The notes under the pieces: generated by a model
What the model saw: only the letters and a program-made list of their open reading frames with translations
Told to the model about the DNA's origin: nothing
The model's database searches: none
Translations under genes and position numbers: made by a program
Part shown: piece by piece, positions 1 through 8,780 of the stretch
Position numbering within the stretch: position 1 is the stretch's first letter
Layout: the number at the start of each line of letters is the position of its first letter
Assembly (NCBI RefSeq): GCF_014884965.1
Contig: NZ_JABTBO010000001.1
Span: 99,321-163,320, forward strand
Length of the DNA: 64,000 bases
Direction: 5' to 3'
From: Spirabiliibacterium mucosae
Lineage (GTDB): Bacteria > Pseudomonadota > Gammaproteobacteria > Enterobacterales > Pasteurellaceae

Positions 1-262
1 AAAGTGCGGTATTTTCCAGCGGCAAGGCCAGTGCGGCGGCCTCGGCTTTGGTTAAGAGTTTCAAATCCCCTTTGCCTGTAAAGCGCAGCAACAGCGGCGT
101 GAACGGCTGCAGCAGGCTTTTAAGATTGGAGCGCTTGCCTCTCGCCCCTTTTGCCAGCACGCTCATGCGCCCGTTGTGTTCAGTAAACAACGAGACAATC
201 AAACTGCTTTCGTTATAGGGGCTGCGATGGAGCACAAAGCCCCGCTGCCATGTGTCGCTCAT
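1..262 (-). CDS. recO: RecO, DNA repair protein (N-terminal part only)
   Basis: Translating the minus strand from the ATG at 262-260 gives an open frame that runs off the window edge (about 87 residues). It begins [19 protein letters not shown] and includes [11 protein letters not shown] and [12 protein letters not shown], the typical OB-fold N-terminus of RecO. RecO loads RecA with RecR during recombinational repair. In enterobacteria it follows era directly; here a permease gene lies between them. The C-terminal zinc-binding part is outside the window. A USS lies at the very edge, positions 1-10. Confidence 0.85.
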   Translation of the reverse strand, partial: MSDTWQRGFVLHRSPYNESSLIVSLFTEHNGRMSVLAKGARGKRSNLKSLLQPFTPLLLRFTGKGDLKLLTKAEAAALALPLENTAL

Positions 263-300
263 GGCGCTATGTTAGCCTGCCGAGTGCACTTTAGCAAGGG

Positions 301-1608
301 CTAGGCCTCCTCGCGCGCGCCCAATTCTTGCGGCAAAATCGCGTTTAAAATCAGCGCCAACAGCGAGCCAACGGTGATGCCTGAGCCGAAAATTTCTTTC
401 ACGAATTCAGGCAATTTGTCTAAAATCTCAGGCCGAGTGGTGACCGCCAAGCCGCAGCCAATGGAGATGGCGATAATCAAGCCGTTGCGCTTGTTGCGCT
501 CAACTTGGTCAAGCATTTGGATGCCGGCGGCGATAATCATGGCAAACATCATTAACCCCGCCCCACCAAGTACTGGCAGCGGGATGGAGACAATCAACGC
601 GCCAAACACAGGGAAGAGCCCCGCGAGCACCAACAAGGCGCCCGTGATGGTCACCACATAGCGGCTGGCCACGCCAGTGAGTGAAATCACGCCAATATTT
701 TGGGAAAACGACGAAAACGGCGTGGTGGACATCAACGCCGCAAAGGCCGAGCCCAAGCCGTCGCACAGCACGCCACCGCGCAGGTGTTTGCCCGTGATCT
801 CCGTTTGCGTGGCGTTGCCAAGTGCGAGAAAGTTGCCGCTCGATTCAACAATGGTGACCAAAAAGGCAATGCTCATGCCGATGATGCCCGAGATGGGAAA
901 GCTCAAGCCAAAATGCAGCGGCTTGGGCAGCGCGAAGGCTTGCGCTTGATGCACGCCTGAAAAATCCACCCAGCCTAACACCAGGCAGAGCACATAGCCG
1001 GCGAGCATGCCAATCACAATCGCGGCGGCGGAGAAAATCCCCTTGCCCCACTGCACCAACACCACCACAATCAGCAACACAAAGGTTGCCATCGCCAAAT
1101 TGGCGGGGTCGGCATAATGGGCATCACCGCGCTGGCCGCCCGCGAACCAGTCCACCGCCACAGGAATCAAGCTCAAGCCAATCATCATCACCACAGTGCC
1201 GGTGACCACTGGCGGGAAGAGTTTGCGAATCACGGGCATAAAAAAGCTGCCGACAATCATCACCAATGAGCCCACCAGCGAGGCGCCCAAAATGCCGCTC
1301 ACGCCATCTTGGCTAAAGCCAATCGCCAGTGCCGCAGCCACAAAGGTGAAACTCGTGCCCATCACACTCGGCAAGCGGATGCCCACCGGCCCCAGCCCTT
1401 GGCATTGAATCATAGTGACAATGCCCGAGACCAGCAACGCGGCATTGACGAGAATAATGGTATCCGAGGTGGGCAGCTGCAAAACATTGCCGATCACCAG
1501 CGGCACGGCAATAATGCCACCAAGTGCGGCTAGCAGATGCTGCCCACCGAGCAGCAGGCTTAATAAAAAAGGTGGTTTGTCTTCAACTTGATAAAGCAAC
1601 GTGTTCAT
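301..1608 (-). CDS. Xanthine/uric acid-type nucleobase permease (NCS2/NAT family)
   Basis: A 435-residue polytopic membrane protein of the NCS2 (nucleobase-cation symporter-2) family. It has about 12-14 hydrophobic segments and the NAT signature QNIGVISLTGVASR at about residues 303-316, preceded by GNATQTEITGKHLRGG. This resembles the XanP/XanQ/UacT branch more than UraA, so purine (xanthine or urate) uptake is likely but the substrate is inferred. The start at 1608 is chosen because GAAGGACCTT precedes that ATG; a longer frame to 1698 adds 30 residues without a good ribosome site. It sits between era and recO, separated from era by a terminator hairpin (1653-1689), so it appears to be a separately transcribed insertion. 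Confidence 0.8.
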   Translation of the reverse strand: MNTLLYQVEDKPPFLLSLLLGGQHLLAALGGIIAVPLVIGNVLQLPTSDTIILVNAALLVSGIVTMIQCQGLGPVGIRLPSVMGTSFTFVAAALAIGFSQDGVSGILGASLVGSLVMIVGSFFMPVIRKLFPPVVTGTVVMMIGLSLIPVAVDWFAGGQRGDAHYADPANLAMATFVLLIVVVLVQWGKGIFSAAAIVIGMLAGYVLCLVLGWVDFSGVHQAQAFALPKPLHFGLSFPISGIIGMSIAFLVTIVESSGNFLALGNATQTEITGKHLRGGVLCDGLGSAFAALMSTTPFSSFSQNIGVISLTGVASRYVVTITGALLVLAGLFPVFGALIVSIPLPVLGGAGLMMFAMIIAAGIQMLDQVERNKRNGLIIAISIGCGLAVTTRPEILDKLPEFVKEIFGSGITVGSLLALILNAILPQELGAREEA

Positions 1609-1652
1609 AAGGTCCTTCATAACAACATAAAATAAAAGTGCGGTCAGCACAT

Positions 1653-1689
1653 AAAAAAATACCCATTTACGGCTTGCAAACGGGTATTT
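1653..1689 (-). terminator. Rho-independent terminator after era
   Basis: On the minus strand the sequence just past the era stop folds as AAATACCC / GGGTATTT with the right arm running into seven T residues. It separates era from the downstream permease. Confidence 0.6.
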
Positions 1690-1698
1690 AATATTCAA

Positions 1699-2610
1699 CT
1701 AATCTTCACTGTAGCCGAGGCTTTTCAGCGCGCGCTCGTCGTCGGCCCAGCCAGATTTCACCTTCACCCACAGCTGCAGGTGCACTTGGCTTTCAAACAA
1801 ACGTTCCATATCGGCGCGGGCTTCCATGCCGATGGTTTTGATTTTCTGCCCTTGTTTGCCGATCACCATTTTCTTCTGCCCGTCGCGCTCAACCAAAATC
1901 AGCCCGTGGATAATCAGCACGCCTTTCGGGTTGATTTTAAATTGCTCAATTTCCACCGTCACGGAATACGGCAACTCCTCGCCCATAAAACGCATCAGTT
2001 TTTCGCGGATAATTTCAGAGGCCAAAAAGCGCTGGGAGCGGTCGGTGATGTAATCTTCAGGGAAGTGGTGCACACCTTCACGCAGATTTTCCCGCACCAG
2101 CTTTTTGAGCTGGTCAACATTGTTGCCGTGGGTGGCAGAGATGGGCACAATCGCTTTAAAATGGAGTTTTTGCTCCATCTCGGTGATAAACGGCAACAGT
2201 TCGTCTTTATTTTTGATGTTATCAATTTTGTTGATCACCAAAATCACAGGCGCGCGGGAGTTACGCAACTTGTTGAGCACCATCTCGTCGTCAGCCGTCC
2301 AATGGGTGCCGTCCACAACAAAAAAGATCAAGTCCACATCACCAATGGTGCTGCTCGCCGCACGGTTCATTAAGCGGTTGATAGCGCGCTTTTCTTCAAT
2401 GTGCAGCCCTGGGGTGTCGACATAAATGGCTTGATAGGCGCCTTCAGTGTCAATCCCTAAAATGCGGTGGCGCGTAGTTTGCGCCTTGCGCGAGGTGATG
2501 GAAATTTTCTGCCCTAAAAGGCGGTTGAGCAAAGTCGATTTGCCCACATTTGGGCGCCCGACAATGCCGATAAAGCCACAATAAGTGGGCTGTTGTTGCA
2601 TCTGTGTCAT
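1699..2610 (-). CDS. era: Era, ribosome-assembly GTPase
   Basis: 303 residues, normal length for Era. The GTPase part shows the P-loop GRPNVGKS (about 18-25), DTPG (about 65) and NKID (about 126); the C-terminal KH domain carries [10 protein letters not shown] near residue 250. Era binds the 3' end of 16S rRNA and assists 30S subunit maturation at the inner face of the membrane. It is the last gene of the lepA-lepB-rnc-era group, 8 bases after rnc, and a terminator follows it. Confidence 0.96.
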   Translation of the reverse strand: MTQMQQQPTYCGFIGIVGRPNVGKSTLLNRLLGQKISITSRKAQTTRHRILGIDTEGAYQAIYVDTPGLHIEEKRAINRLMNRAASSTIGDVDLIFFVVDGTHWTADDEMVLNKLRNSRAPVILVINKIDNIKNKDELLPFITEMEQKLHFKAIVPISATHGNNVDQLKKLVRENLREGVHHFPEDYITDRSQRFLASEIIREKLMRFMGEELPYSVTVEIEQFKINPKGVLIIHGLILVERDGQKKMVIGKQGQKIKTIGMEARADMERLFESQVHLQLWVKVKSGWADDERALKSLGYSED

Positions 2611-2618
2611 AAATTCTC

Positions 2619-3290
2619 TTATAAAACCTGCGCTAAAATTTGCTCAGCGGCGGCTTGTTCTGCCTTGCGACGGCTTTGGCCAAGGCCAAGTGCGGTCATG
2701 GAAAGGCTTTGCACATCGCAGCGCACTTTGAAGGATTGATTGTGATCTTCACCCTCAATGGCCACCACCTCATAGCTCGGCAGGGGTAAGTGTTTGCCTT
2801 GCAAATACTCTTGCAGGCGTGTTTTGGGGTCTTTTTGGTTTTCACCCGGTTTAATGTTAGCTAAATCATCGTGATACCACGCGCGCACCACGCCCACCAC
2901 GGTCTCAAAGTTTGAGTCGAGATACATCGCGCCAATAATGGCCTCAACGCAGTCGGCTAAAATGGAATCACGCCGAAAGCCGCCGCTTTTCAGCTCACCT
3001 GGCCCTAAGCGCATATACTCACCCAAGCCAAAGCGGCGGGCATGCACCGCCAAGGTTTGCTCACGCACCAAGGTGGCACGCATGCGGCTTAAATCGCCTT
3101 CATCCACGCGGCCAAACTGGTGGAACAGCGCCTCGCCGATGATGAAATTTAAAATCGAATCGCCTAAAAACTCAAAGCGTTCGTTGTGCTTGCTGTCTGC
3201 ACTGCGGTGGGTTAGTGCTTGTTTTAACAAGCCAATTTGTGTGAATTGATAACCCAATTTGCGTTGCAAGCGGTCAAGGTCTTGTTGCAT
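2619..3290 (-). CDS. rnc: Ribonuclease III
   Basis: 223 residues. The RNase III signature [20 protein letters not shown] lies near residues 37-56 with acidic catalytic residues, and a double-stranded RNA-binding domain fills the C-terminal third, starting at about [12 protein letters not shown]. The enzyme cuts double-stranded RNA in rRNA precursors and many mRNAs. It is spaced 9 bases from lepB and 8 from era, so the three are almost certainly cotranscribed and translationally close. Confidence 0.96.
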   Translation of the reverse strand: MQQDLDRLQRKLGYQFTQIGLLKQALTHRSADSKHNERFEFLGDSILNFIIGEALFHQFGRVDEGDLSRMRATLVREQTLAVHARRFGLGEYMRLGPGELKSGGFRRDSILADCVEAIIGAMYLDSNFETVVGVVRAWYHDDLANIKPGENQKDPKTRLQEYLQGKHLPLPSYEVVAIEGEDHNQSFKVRCDVQSLSMTALGLGQSRRKAEQAAAEQILAQVL

Positions 3291-3299
3291 GGCTGTGTC

Positions 3300-4274
3300 C
3301 TATTCAACGCTGGTGAAAAAGCGGCTTGCGCGAATGCCCGTTGGCCACTCGCCTTGTTTTTTGTCCAAGCTTAGCCAGATCCAGCGCGCTTTGCCAACCA
3401 AGTTTTGCTCTGGCACAAAGCCCCAAAAGCGGCTGTCGTCGCTGTTGTCGCGATTATCGCCCATCATGAAGTATTCTCCTTCAGGCACCACCCACTCGCC
3501 GGCTGGCAAATTCGGCTGCTTGAAATAGGCCGCGTCGTAATAAAAACGCACTGGGTTGAGCAACACTTGGTGGCTCACCGCGCCGTTTTCTGTCATTTCA
3601 AGTTGCGCGTTGCCGTGGTAGAAAAACTCAGGATTCGGTTTGGCATCACTGTATTGATATACCTGTGGCTGGCAAGGCGTGGCGTCACACTGCGCCGGTG
3701 TCACGCTCAAAGTGCCCGATTGCTGCTCATAACGAACGCGATCACCCGGCAGGCCGACCACGCGTTTGATGTAATCCACATTCGGTTGCGGTGGCGCTTT
3801 AAACACCACTACATCGCCGCGTTTAGGCTCACCGGTTGGGATGAGCTTGTGTTGAAAAATCGGGTCTTTAATGCCGTAGGCGTATTTTTCCACCAGCAAA
3901 AAATCCCCCACGCGCAAGGTGGGCTCCATTGAGCCTGACGGGATTTGAAACGGCTCAAATAAAAACGAACGTACAAACAGCACAATCGCCAACACGGGGA
4001 AAAGAGAGGCGACAAACTCACTGCCTTCAGATAACGGCTCCACTTGCGCGCGCTCTTCTTCGCTCAAGGTTTTGCCTGAACGTTGCTCTAGGCGGGCGAT
4101 TTGGCGTTGGCGTTTTGGCGCAAGCGAAAAGCGGTTATAACACCACACCGCGCCTGAAATCAGCGTGAACACAATTAACAAAATCGAAAACGTGTTCGGC
4201 AAATTTTGGCTATCTAAAAAGCGCCAAAAAATGTAGCCACCGACAAGTAAAATGGGCAGAAAGAATTTAGACAT
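3300..4274 (-). CDS. lepB: Signal peptidase I
   Basis: 324 residues with N-terminal transmembrane segments (about 4-20, 28-47 and 88-104) and a periplasmic catalytic domain. The Ser/Lys dyad is visible: Ser in IPSGSMEPTL (residue 115) and Lys in DYIKRVVGLPGD (residue 170). It cleaves signal peptides from exported proteins at the outer face of the inner membrane. It lies 11 bases after lepA. Confidence 0.96.
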   Translation of the reverse strand: MSKFFLPILLVGGYIFWRFLDSQNLPNTFSILLIVFTLISGAVWCYNRFSLAPKRQRQIARLEQRSGKTLSEEERAQVEPLSEGSEFVASLFPVLAIVLFVRSFLFEPFQIPSGSMEPTLRVGDFLLVEKYAYGIKDPIFQHKLIPTGEPKRGDVVVFKAPPQPNVDYIKRVVGLPGDRVRYEQQSGTLSVTPAQCDATPCQPQVYQYSDAKPNPEFFYHGNAQLEMTENGAVSHQVLLNPVRFYYDAAYFKQPNLPAGEWVVPEGEYFMMGDNRDNSDDSRFWGFVPEQNLVGKARWIWLSLDKKQGEWPTGIRASRFFTSVE

Positions 4275-4285
4275 ACACTCTCCTG

Positions 4286-6079
4286 TTAGTCCTTACCAAC
4301 ATGTAAAATCGCCAAAAACGCCTCTTGTGGCACCTCAACGTTACCGAGGGATTTCATCCGTTTTTTACCCTCTTTTTGTTTTTGCAGCAGTTTTTTCTTA
4401 CGGCTGACATCACCGCCATAACATTTCGCCAGCACGTTTTTACGCAGCTGTTTCACCGTTGAGCGCGCAATAATATGGTTGCCAATCGCCGCTTGAATGG
4501 CGATATCAAATTGCTGGCGCGGAATCAGCTCTTTCATTTTTTCCACCAGCTCACGCCCGCGATACGGCGCGTTGTCTTTGTGCACAATCAGCGCCAGCGC
4601 ATCCACGCGATCGCCATTGATCATAATATCCACCCGCACCATGTCAGCGGCTTGGAAACGCTTAAAGCCATAATCAAGGGAGGCATAGCCGCGTGAGGTG
4701 GATTTTAAGCGGTCGAAGAAATCCAGCACCACTTCACCGAGCGGAATCTCATAGGTCAGCGCCACTTGGTTGCCGTGGTAGACCATGTTGGTCTGCACGC
4801 CGCGTTTTTCCACGCACAAGGTGATTACATTGCCGAGGTAATCCTGCGGCACCAAAATATTACACTCTGCAATCGGCTCGCGAATTTCAGCGATGTTGTT
4901 CAGCGGCGGCAATTTTGCCGGGCTGTCCACGTACTCCACCGTGTTGTCGGTGAGCTGCACTTCATAAATTACCGTTGGTGCGGTGGTGATCAAATCCAGG
5001 TTATACTCACGCTCCAACCGCTCTTGGATAATTTCCATGTGCAGCAAGCCCAAAAAGCCGCAACGGAAGCCAAAGCCAAGTGCGGTCGAGTTTTCAGGCT
5101 CATAGAACAGCGAGGCATCGTTAAGGCTCAATTTGCCCAGCGCATCACGAAATGATTCATAATCATCCGAGCTGACAGGGAAGAGGCCGGCGTAAACCTG
5201 CGGTTTGACCTTTTTAAAGCCTGGCAGCGGTGCGCTGGCAGGGTTGTGTTGCAGCGTGAGGGTATCCCCCACTGGCGCACCCAAAATATCTTTAATGCCG
5301 CAAACAATCCAGCCCACTTCACCGCACTTTAACTCTGTGGTGTCGAGTTGTTTCGGGGTGAAAATACCCAAACGGTCCACGCCATAGGCAATGCCCGTGC
5401 TCATCACTTTGATTTTATCGCCTTTTTTCAGCGTGCCGTTTTTAATCCGCACCAATGACACCACGCCTAAGTAGTTGTCAAACCACGAGTCGATAATCAA
5501 CGCTTGCAGTGGCGCGTCGGGGTCGCCTTGTGGCGCGGGGATGCGCTTAACAATCTCTTCGAGCACGTCATCAATGCCCACGCCTGTCTTGGCCGAGCAG
5601 CGCACCGCGTCAATGGCATCAATGCCAACGATATCTTCAATCTCTTCCGCCACGCGCTCAGGCTCAGCGGCCGGCAGGTCGATTTTGTTTAAAATCGGCA
5701 CCACTTCGAGATCCATTTCGATGGCGGTGTAACAGTTGGCTAGCGTTTGCGCCTCAACCCCTTGGCCAGCGTCCACCACCAACAGCGCGCCTTCACAGGC
5801 GGCCAGCGAGCGGGAAACTTCATACGAAAAATCCACATGCCCTGGGGTGTCGATAAAATTCAATTGATAGGTTTCACCGTCTTTTGCGGTGTAATTGAGC
5901 GTGACACTTTGTGCTTTAATGGTTATCCCGCGCTCACGCTCCAAATCCATCGAATCCAGCACCTGTGCGGCCATTTCACGGTCAGACAGCCCACCACAGG
6001 TTTGAATCAAACGGTCAGACAAGGTTGACTTGCCATGGTCGATATGGGCGATAATCGAAAAGTTACGAATGTTGTTCAT
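4286..6079 (-). CDS. lepA: LepA (EF4), translation elongation factor-like GTPase
   Basis: 597 residues, the standard length. It starts [20 protein letters not shown] (P-loop at about 13-20), followed by DTPGHVDF and NKIDLP, then the LepA-specific C-terminal domain rich in Lys/Arg near the end ([18 protein letters not shown]). LepA/EF4 is a conserved ribosome-binding GTPase linked to translation initiation and 30S maturation. It is the first gene of the lepA-lepB-rnc-era operon. Confidence 0.97.
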   Translation of the reverse strand: MNNIRNFSIIAHIDHGKSTLSDRLIQTCGGLSDREMAAQVLDSMDLERERGITIKAQSVTLNYTAKDGETYQLNFIDTPGHVDFSYEVSRSLAACEGALLVVDAGQGVEAQTLANCYTAIEMDLEVVPILNKIDLPAAEPERVAEEIEDIVGIDAIDAVRCSAKTGVGIDDVLEEIVKRIPAPQGDPDAPLQALIIDSWFDNYLGVVSLVRIKNGTLKKGDKIKVMSTGIAYGVDRLGIFTPKQLDTTELKCGEVGWIVCGIKDILGAPVGDTLTLQHNPASAPLPGFKKVKPQVYAGLFPVSSDDYESFRDALGKLSLNDASLFYEPENSTALGFGFRCGFLGLLHMEIIQERLEREYNLDLITTAPTVIYEVQLTDNTVEYVDSPAKLPPLNNIAEIREPIAECNILVPQDYLGNVITLCVEKRGVQTNMVYHGNQVALTYEIPLGEVVLDFFDRLKSTSRGYASLDYGFKRFQAADMVRVDIMINGDRVDALALIVHKDNAPYRGRELVEKMKELIPRQQFDIAIQAAIGNHIIARSTVKQLRKNVLAKCYGGDVSRKKKLLQKQKEGKKRMKSLGNVEVPQEAFLAILHVGKD

Positions 6080-6198
6080 CTACAAAAAGGCTCTCTTAGC
6101 AGTCTTTTTTATCACAAAAATTAATTGTCGGATTGTACCGCAATATTGCCCCAACGGCTAGATTTTCCGCTTTTTTTACGATGTTGCTCGTAAAACAA

Positions 6199-6221
6199 AA
6201 AGTGCGGTCGAACCGCACTTT
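6199..6221 (-). terminator. USS-pair hairpin after gabD
   Basis: Two head-to-head USS copies (AAAGTGCGGT and ACCGCACTTT, 3-base loop) immediately follow the gabD stop. Read on the minus strand the hairpin is followed by TTGTTTT. Confidence 0.55.
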
Positions 6222-6224
6222 CCG

Positions 6225-7678
6225 TCACACTTTCAAACAAACGTATTTCCATTCCATAAATTCATCCAAGCCTTGACGCGCGCCCTCTCGCCCAATGCCT
6301 GATTGCTTCACGCCACCAAATGGCGCCACCTCGGTGGAAATCAGCCCTTCGTTAACGCCCACCAAGCCGTACTCCAGCGCCTCGCTCACCCGCCAAATGC
6401 GCGCGTAATCTTTCGTGAAGAAATAAGCCGCCAAGCCAAACTCCGTGTCATTGGCCATGTCGATGACCTCTTGCTCATCGTCAAAGGCAAAAATCGGCGC
6501 CAATGGCGCGAAGGTTTCTTCTTTCGCCACTTTCATCGCCTGCGTCACGCCAGAGAGCACCGTTGGCTCAAAGAAAGTCTGCCCGCGTGCATGGCGCTGC
6601 CCGCCACAATGCAGCTCAGCGCCTTGGCTTAGGGCATCTTGAATGTGATCTTCTACCTTTTCCAGCGCGCTGTCGCTAATCAAAGGGCCGACGTCCACGC
6701 CGTCTTCAAAGGCCTCGCCCACACGCAGCGACTGCACTTTTTGTGCAAATTTTTCAGCAAATTGCGGCAAAATGCCGCGCTGAACATAAATTCGATTGGT
6801 ACACACGCAGGTTTGCCCCGCGTTGCGGAATTTCGACGCCAGCACGCCGTCCACCGCGTTATCAAGATCGGCGTCCTCAAACACAATCGCCGGCGCATTG
6901 CCGCCCAGCTCGAGGGCGACCTTTTTCACCGTGCTGGCGCATTGTTCCATCAAAATTTTGCCCACGCGGGTGGAGCCGGTGAAGGTGAGTTTGTGCACAT
7001 CAGGGTGCTCGCTCAACACCTTGCCCACTTCGGCGGAGTGAGTGCTCGGCAGCACGTTAAACACGCCTTGAGGAATACCAACCTCATGCGCCAATTGCGC
7101 CAACGCCAAGGCAGACAGCGGCGTTTCTTGCGCGGGTTTCAGCACCATGGTGCAGCCCGCCGCCAAGGCAGGGGCGGCTTTGCGGGTGATCATCGCATTC
7201 GGGAAGTTCCACGGTGTAATTGCCGCCACCACTCCAATTGGTTGCTTGAGCACCAAAATGCGGCGATCGGCCTTATCCTGCGGGACAATCTCGCCATAAG
7301 CGCGCTTGCCCTCTTCGGCAAACCACTTGATAAAACTCGCGCCATAGGCAATCTCGCCCATGCTCTCTTGCAGCGGCTTGCCTTGCTCAAGGCTGAGCAA
7401 CGCGGCAAGCTCGTTTTGCTTGGCCATCACCGCATCATGCCACGCCATCAAATAATCCGACCGCACTTTGGCTGTCAGCGCCGCCCACGCTTTTTGCGCC
7501 GCCTTGGCGCTGGCGATCGCTTTTTTCGCGTCTGCCACTGTGCAATCACTCACCTGCGCAATCACCTCCCCCGTGGCGGGGTTGCGCACCGCAAAGCGTG
7601 CCCCATCACTGGCTTGGACAAACGCACCGTTAATGTAACCTTCACTTTTTAAAATGTTTGATCAATTTGTTTTTTCAT
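6225..7678 (-). CDS. gabD: Succinate-semialdehyde dehydrogenase-like aldehyde dehydrogenase (apparent frameshift near start)
   Basis: An NAD(P)-dependent aldehyde dehydrogenase of the GabD type; restored length is about 484 residues, matching GabD (about 482). Visible are the nucleotide-binding region around PWNFPNAMI, the glutamate motif ELGGNAP and the catalytic cysteine in GQTCVCTNRIYV. The clean frame covers only 6225-7589. Upstream, the natural start ATG at 7678 (MKKQIDQT) is one base out of frame: a run of four T on the coding strand (plus 7651-7654) would need five to give MKKQIDQTFLKSEGYINGAF. This is probably a homopolymer error, otherwise a disrupted gene. The substrate (succinate semialdehyde) is inferred from similarity. 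It stands alone, divergent from the iron locus. Confidence 0.8.
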
Positions 7679-7719
7679 AAACGCTCCTTTTTAAACACCC
7701 CCAGTGTACACCATCAACC

Positions 7720-7789
7720 CACAATTGCGAATCCATCAGCCACAATTGCAGATTTGGTGAGCGGGGGGAAATAATTTACTATTGCAAAT
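7720..7789. promoter_or_regulatory. Three ATTGCRRAT-type direct repeats in the gabD/lipoprotein intergenic region
   Basis: ATTGCGAAT (7724), ATTGCAGAT (7745) and ATTGCAAAT (7781) lie in direct orientation; the first two are part of a longer CACAATTGC repeat exactly 21 bases apart, two helical turns. They look like binding sites of a transcription factor between two divergent genes. The factor is unknown. Confidence 0.3.
7754..7782 (+). promoter_or_regulatory. Candidate promoter of the haem/iron locus
   Basis: TTGGTG (7754-7759) and TACTAT (7777-7782) are separated by 17 bases. The expected start point falls at about 7789-7790, at the edge of the Fur-like box that follows. Confidence 0.4.
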
Positions 7790-7808
7790 AATAATTAATA
7801 TCATTATC
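7790..7808 (+). promoter_or_regulatory. Fur box
   Basis: The 19-mer here matches the classical Fur consensus (GATAATGATAATCATTATC) at 15 of 19 positions. It overlaps the expected transcription start of the following iron-uptake genes, so iron-dependent repression is likely. Confidence 0.6.
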
Positions 7809-7850
7809 ATTGGAAAAATTTATCGTTGTGAAATAACCTAGGAACCCTTT

Positions 7851-8772
7851 ATGCAAAAAATATGCAGCATTTTCTGTCGTTTCGCTTTCACTGGCTGTGG
7901 TGGCATGTTCAGGCGGTAGCGATGTCAGCGCGCCCACCGCGGTGGCTGACATTCCAACGGCCAAGGCATTTACACAAAAACAACGGTTAACGCCTGTCCA
8001 CACCGTTGCACCAAAGCAAGGCAAGATTTTTTATATTCAATCGGATTTTAGCAAAGACTTTTCATACGAAAACGCGGAAGGTTTCGCCTACCAAGCACCC
8101 GATGGCAAAATTTATCGGTTCACCACTTTTGCCACTATGATTGTGCCATCTGGCTTTTACGGCAAATCCCTGGCCATGCGCACCAAACACACCACCCAGG
8201 CGCTGGATAACGGCGGGCAAATTTTTGTGTGTTGTGAAGGCAGCCCCAACAGCACTAGCTTCCCAGCCATGAACACAGGCAGTGACTTCCGCTACGGCGT
8301 TTACGTCTCTCCGCAAGGCGAGACTGACTTTTTTGTTGGTGGCAAACTCGCGGATAAAGAGAAATTCAACGCCTGGGCTGAAAAAGGCCGCGCGAGCTAT
8401 GAAGTGCTCGGCGTGCGCTATCGCAACAATGCGCCTGTCACCTCTGCCTACACGCCAGCTGGCGAATACAACAAAGATGAAGTCAAAGTGCGGTCTGTGT
8501 TGGTGGCGGATTTTGACCAGAAAAAGCTCGAAGGCAAAATCGTCGGCAACAAGGATTTTGGCGGGGATATCAACTTCAATGATGTCGCCATTAAAGACAA
8601 CACCTTTGCAGGCAAAGTGGAATCTGAAGGGCAACAAGGCCGAGTTGATGGCGCATTTTTTGGCAACACCGCGTGGGGCTCGTTCCATGTGGGGGACAAA
8701 ATTGGCGGCAAGGCGGAATTTGATAACAAAACATTGAACGCCGCCTTTGGTGGCGCGCAAGTGGATAAATGA
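7851..8772 (+). CDS. Surface lipoprotein of the TbpB/HpuA-like type (apparent frameshift in signal peptide)
   Basis: In the main frame the protein reads through a lipobox (LAVVAC) and then about 290 residues ending in a small beta-barrel with GRVDGAFFGNTAWGS, the C-terminal FFG signature of transferrin-binding-protein-B-like surface lipoproteins. Such proteins capture host haem or iron proteins at the cell surface and are often exported by a Slam translocator (none seen here). The ATG at 7851 reads MQK and then leaves the frame; the A run at 7855-7860 needs one A fewer (or two more) to join ATG to the lipobox. Restored length is about 306 residues. It lies 8 bases before the TonB receptor gene. 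The ligand cannot be read from sequence. Confidence 0.65.
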
Positions 8773-8780
8773 GGTTGACC

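Noticed and set aside
1780..2373. 197-residue antisense frame inside era
   Set aside because: Codon-bias shadow; era is intact and full length on the other strand.
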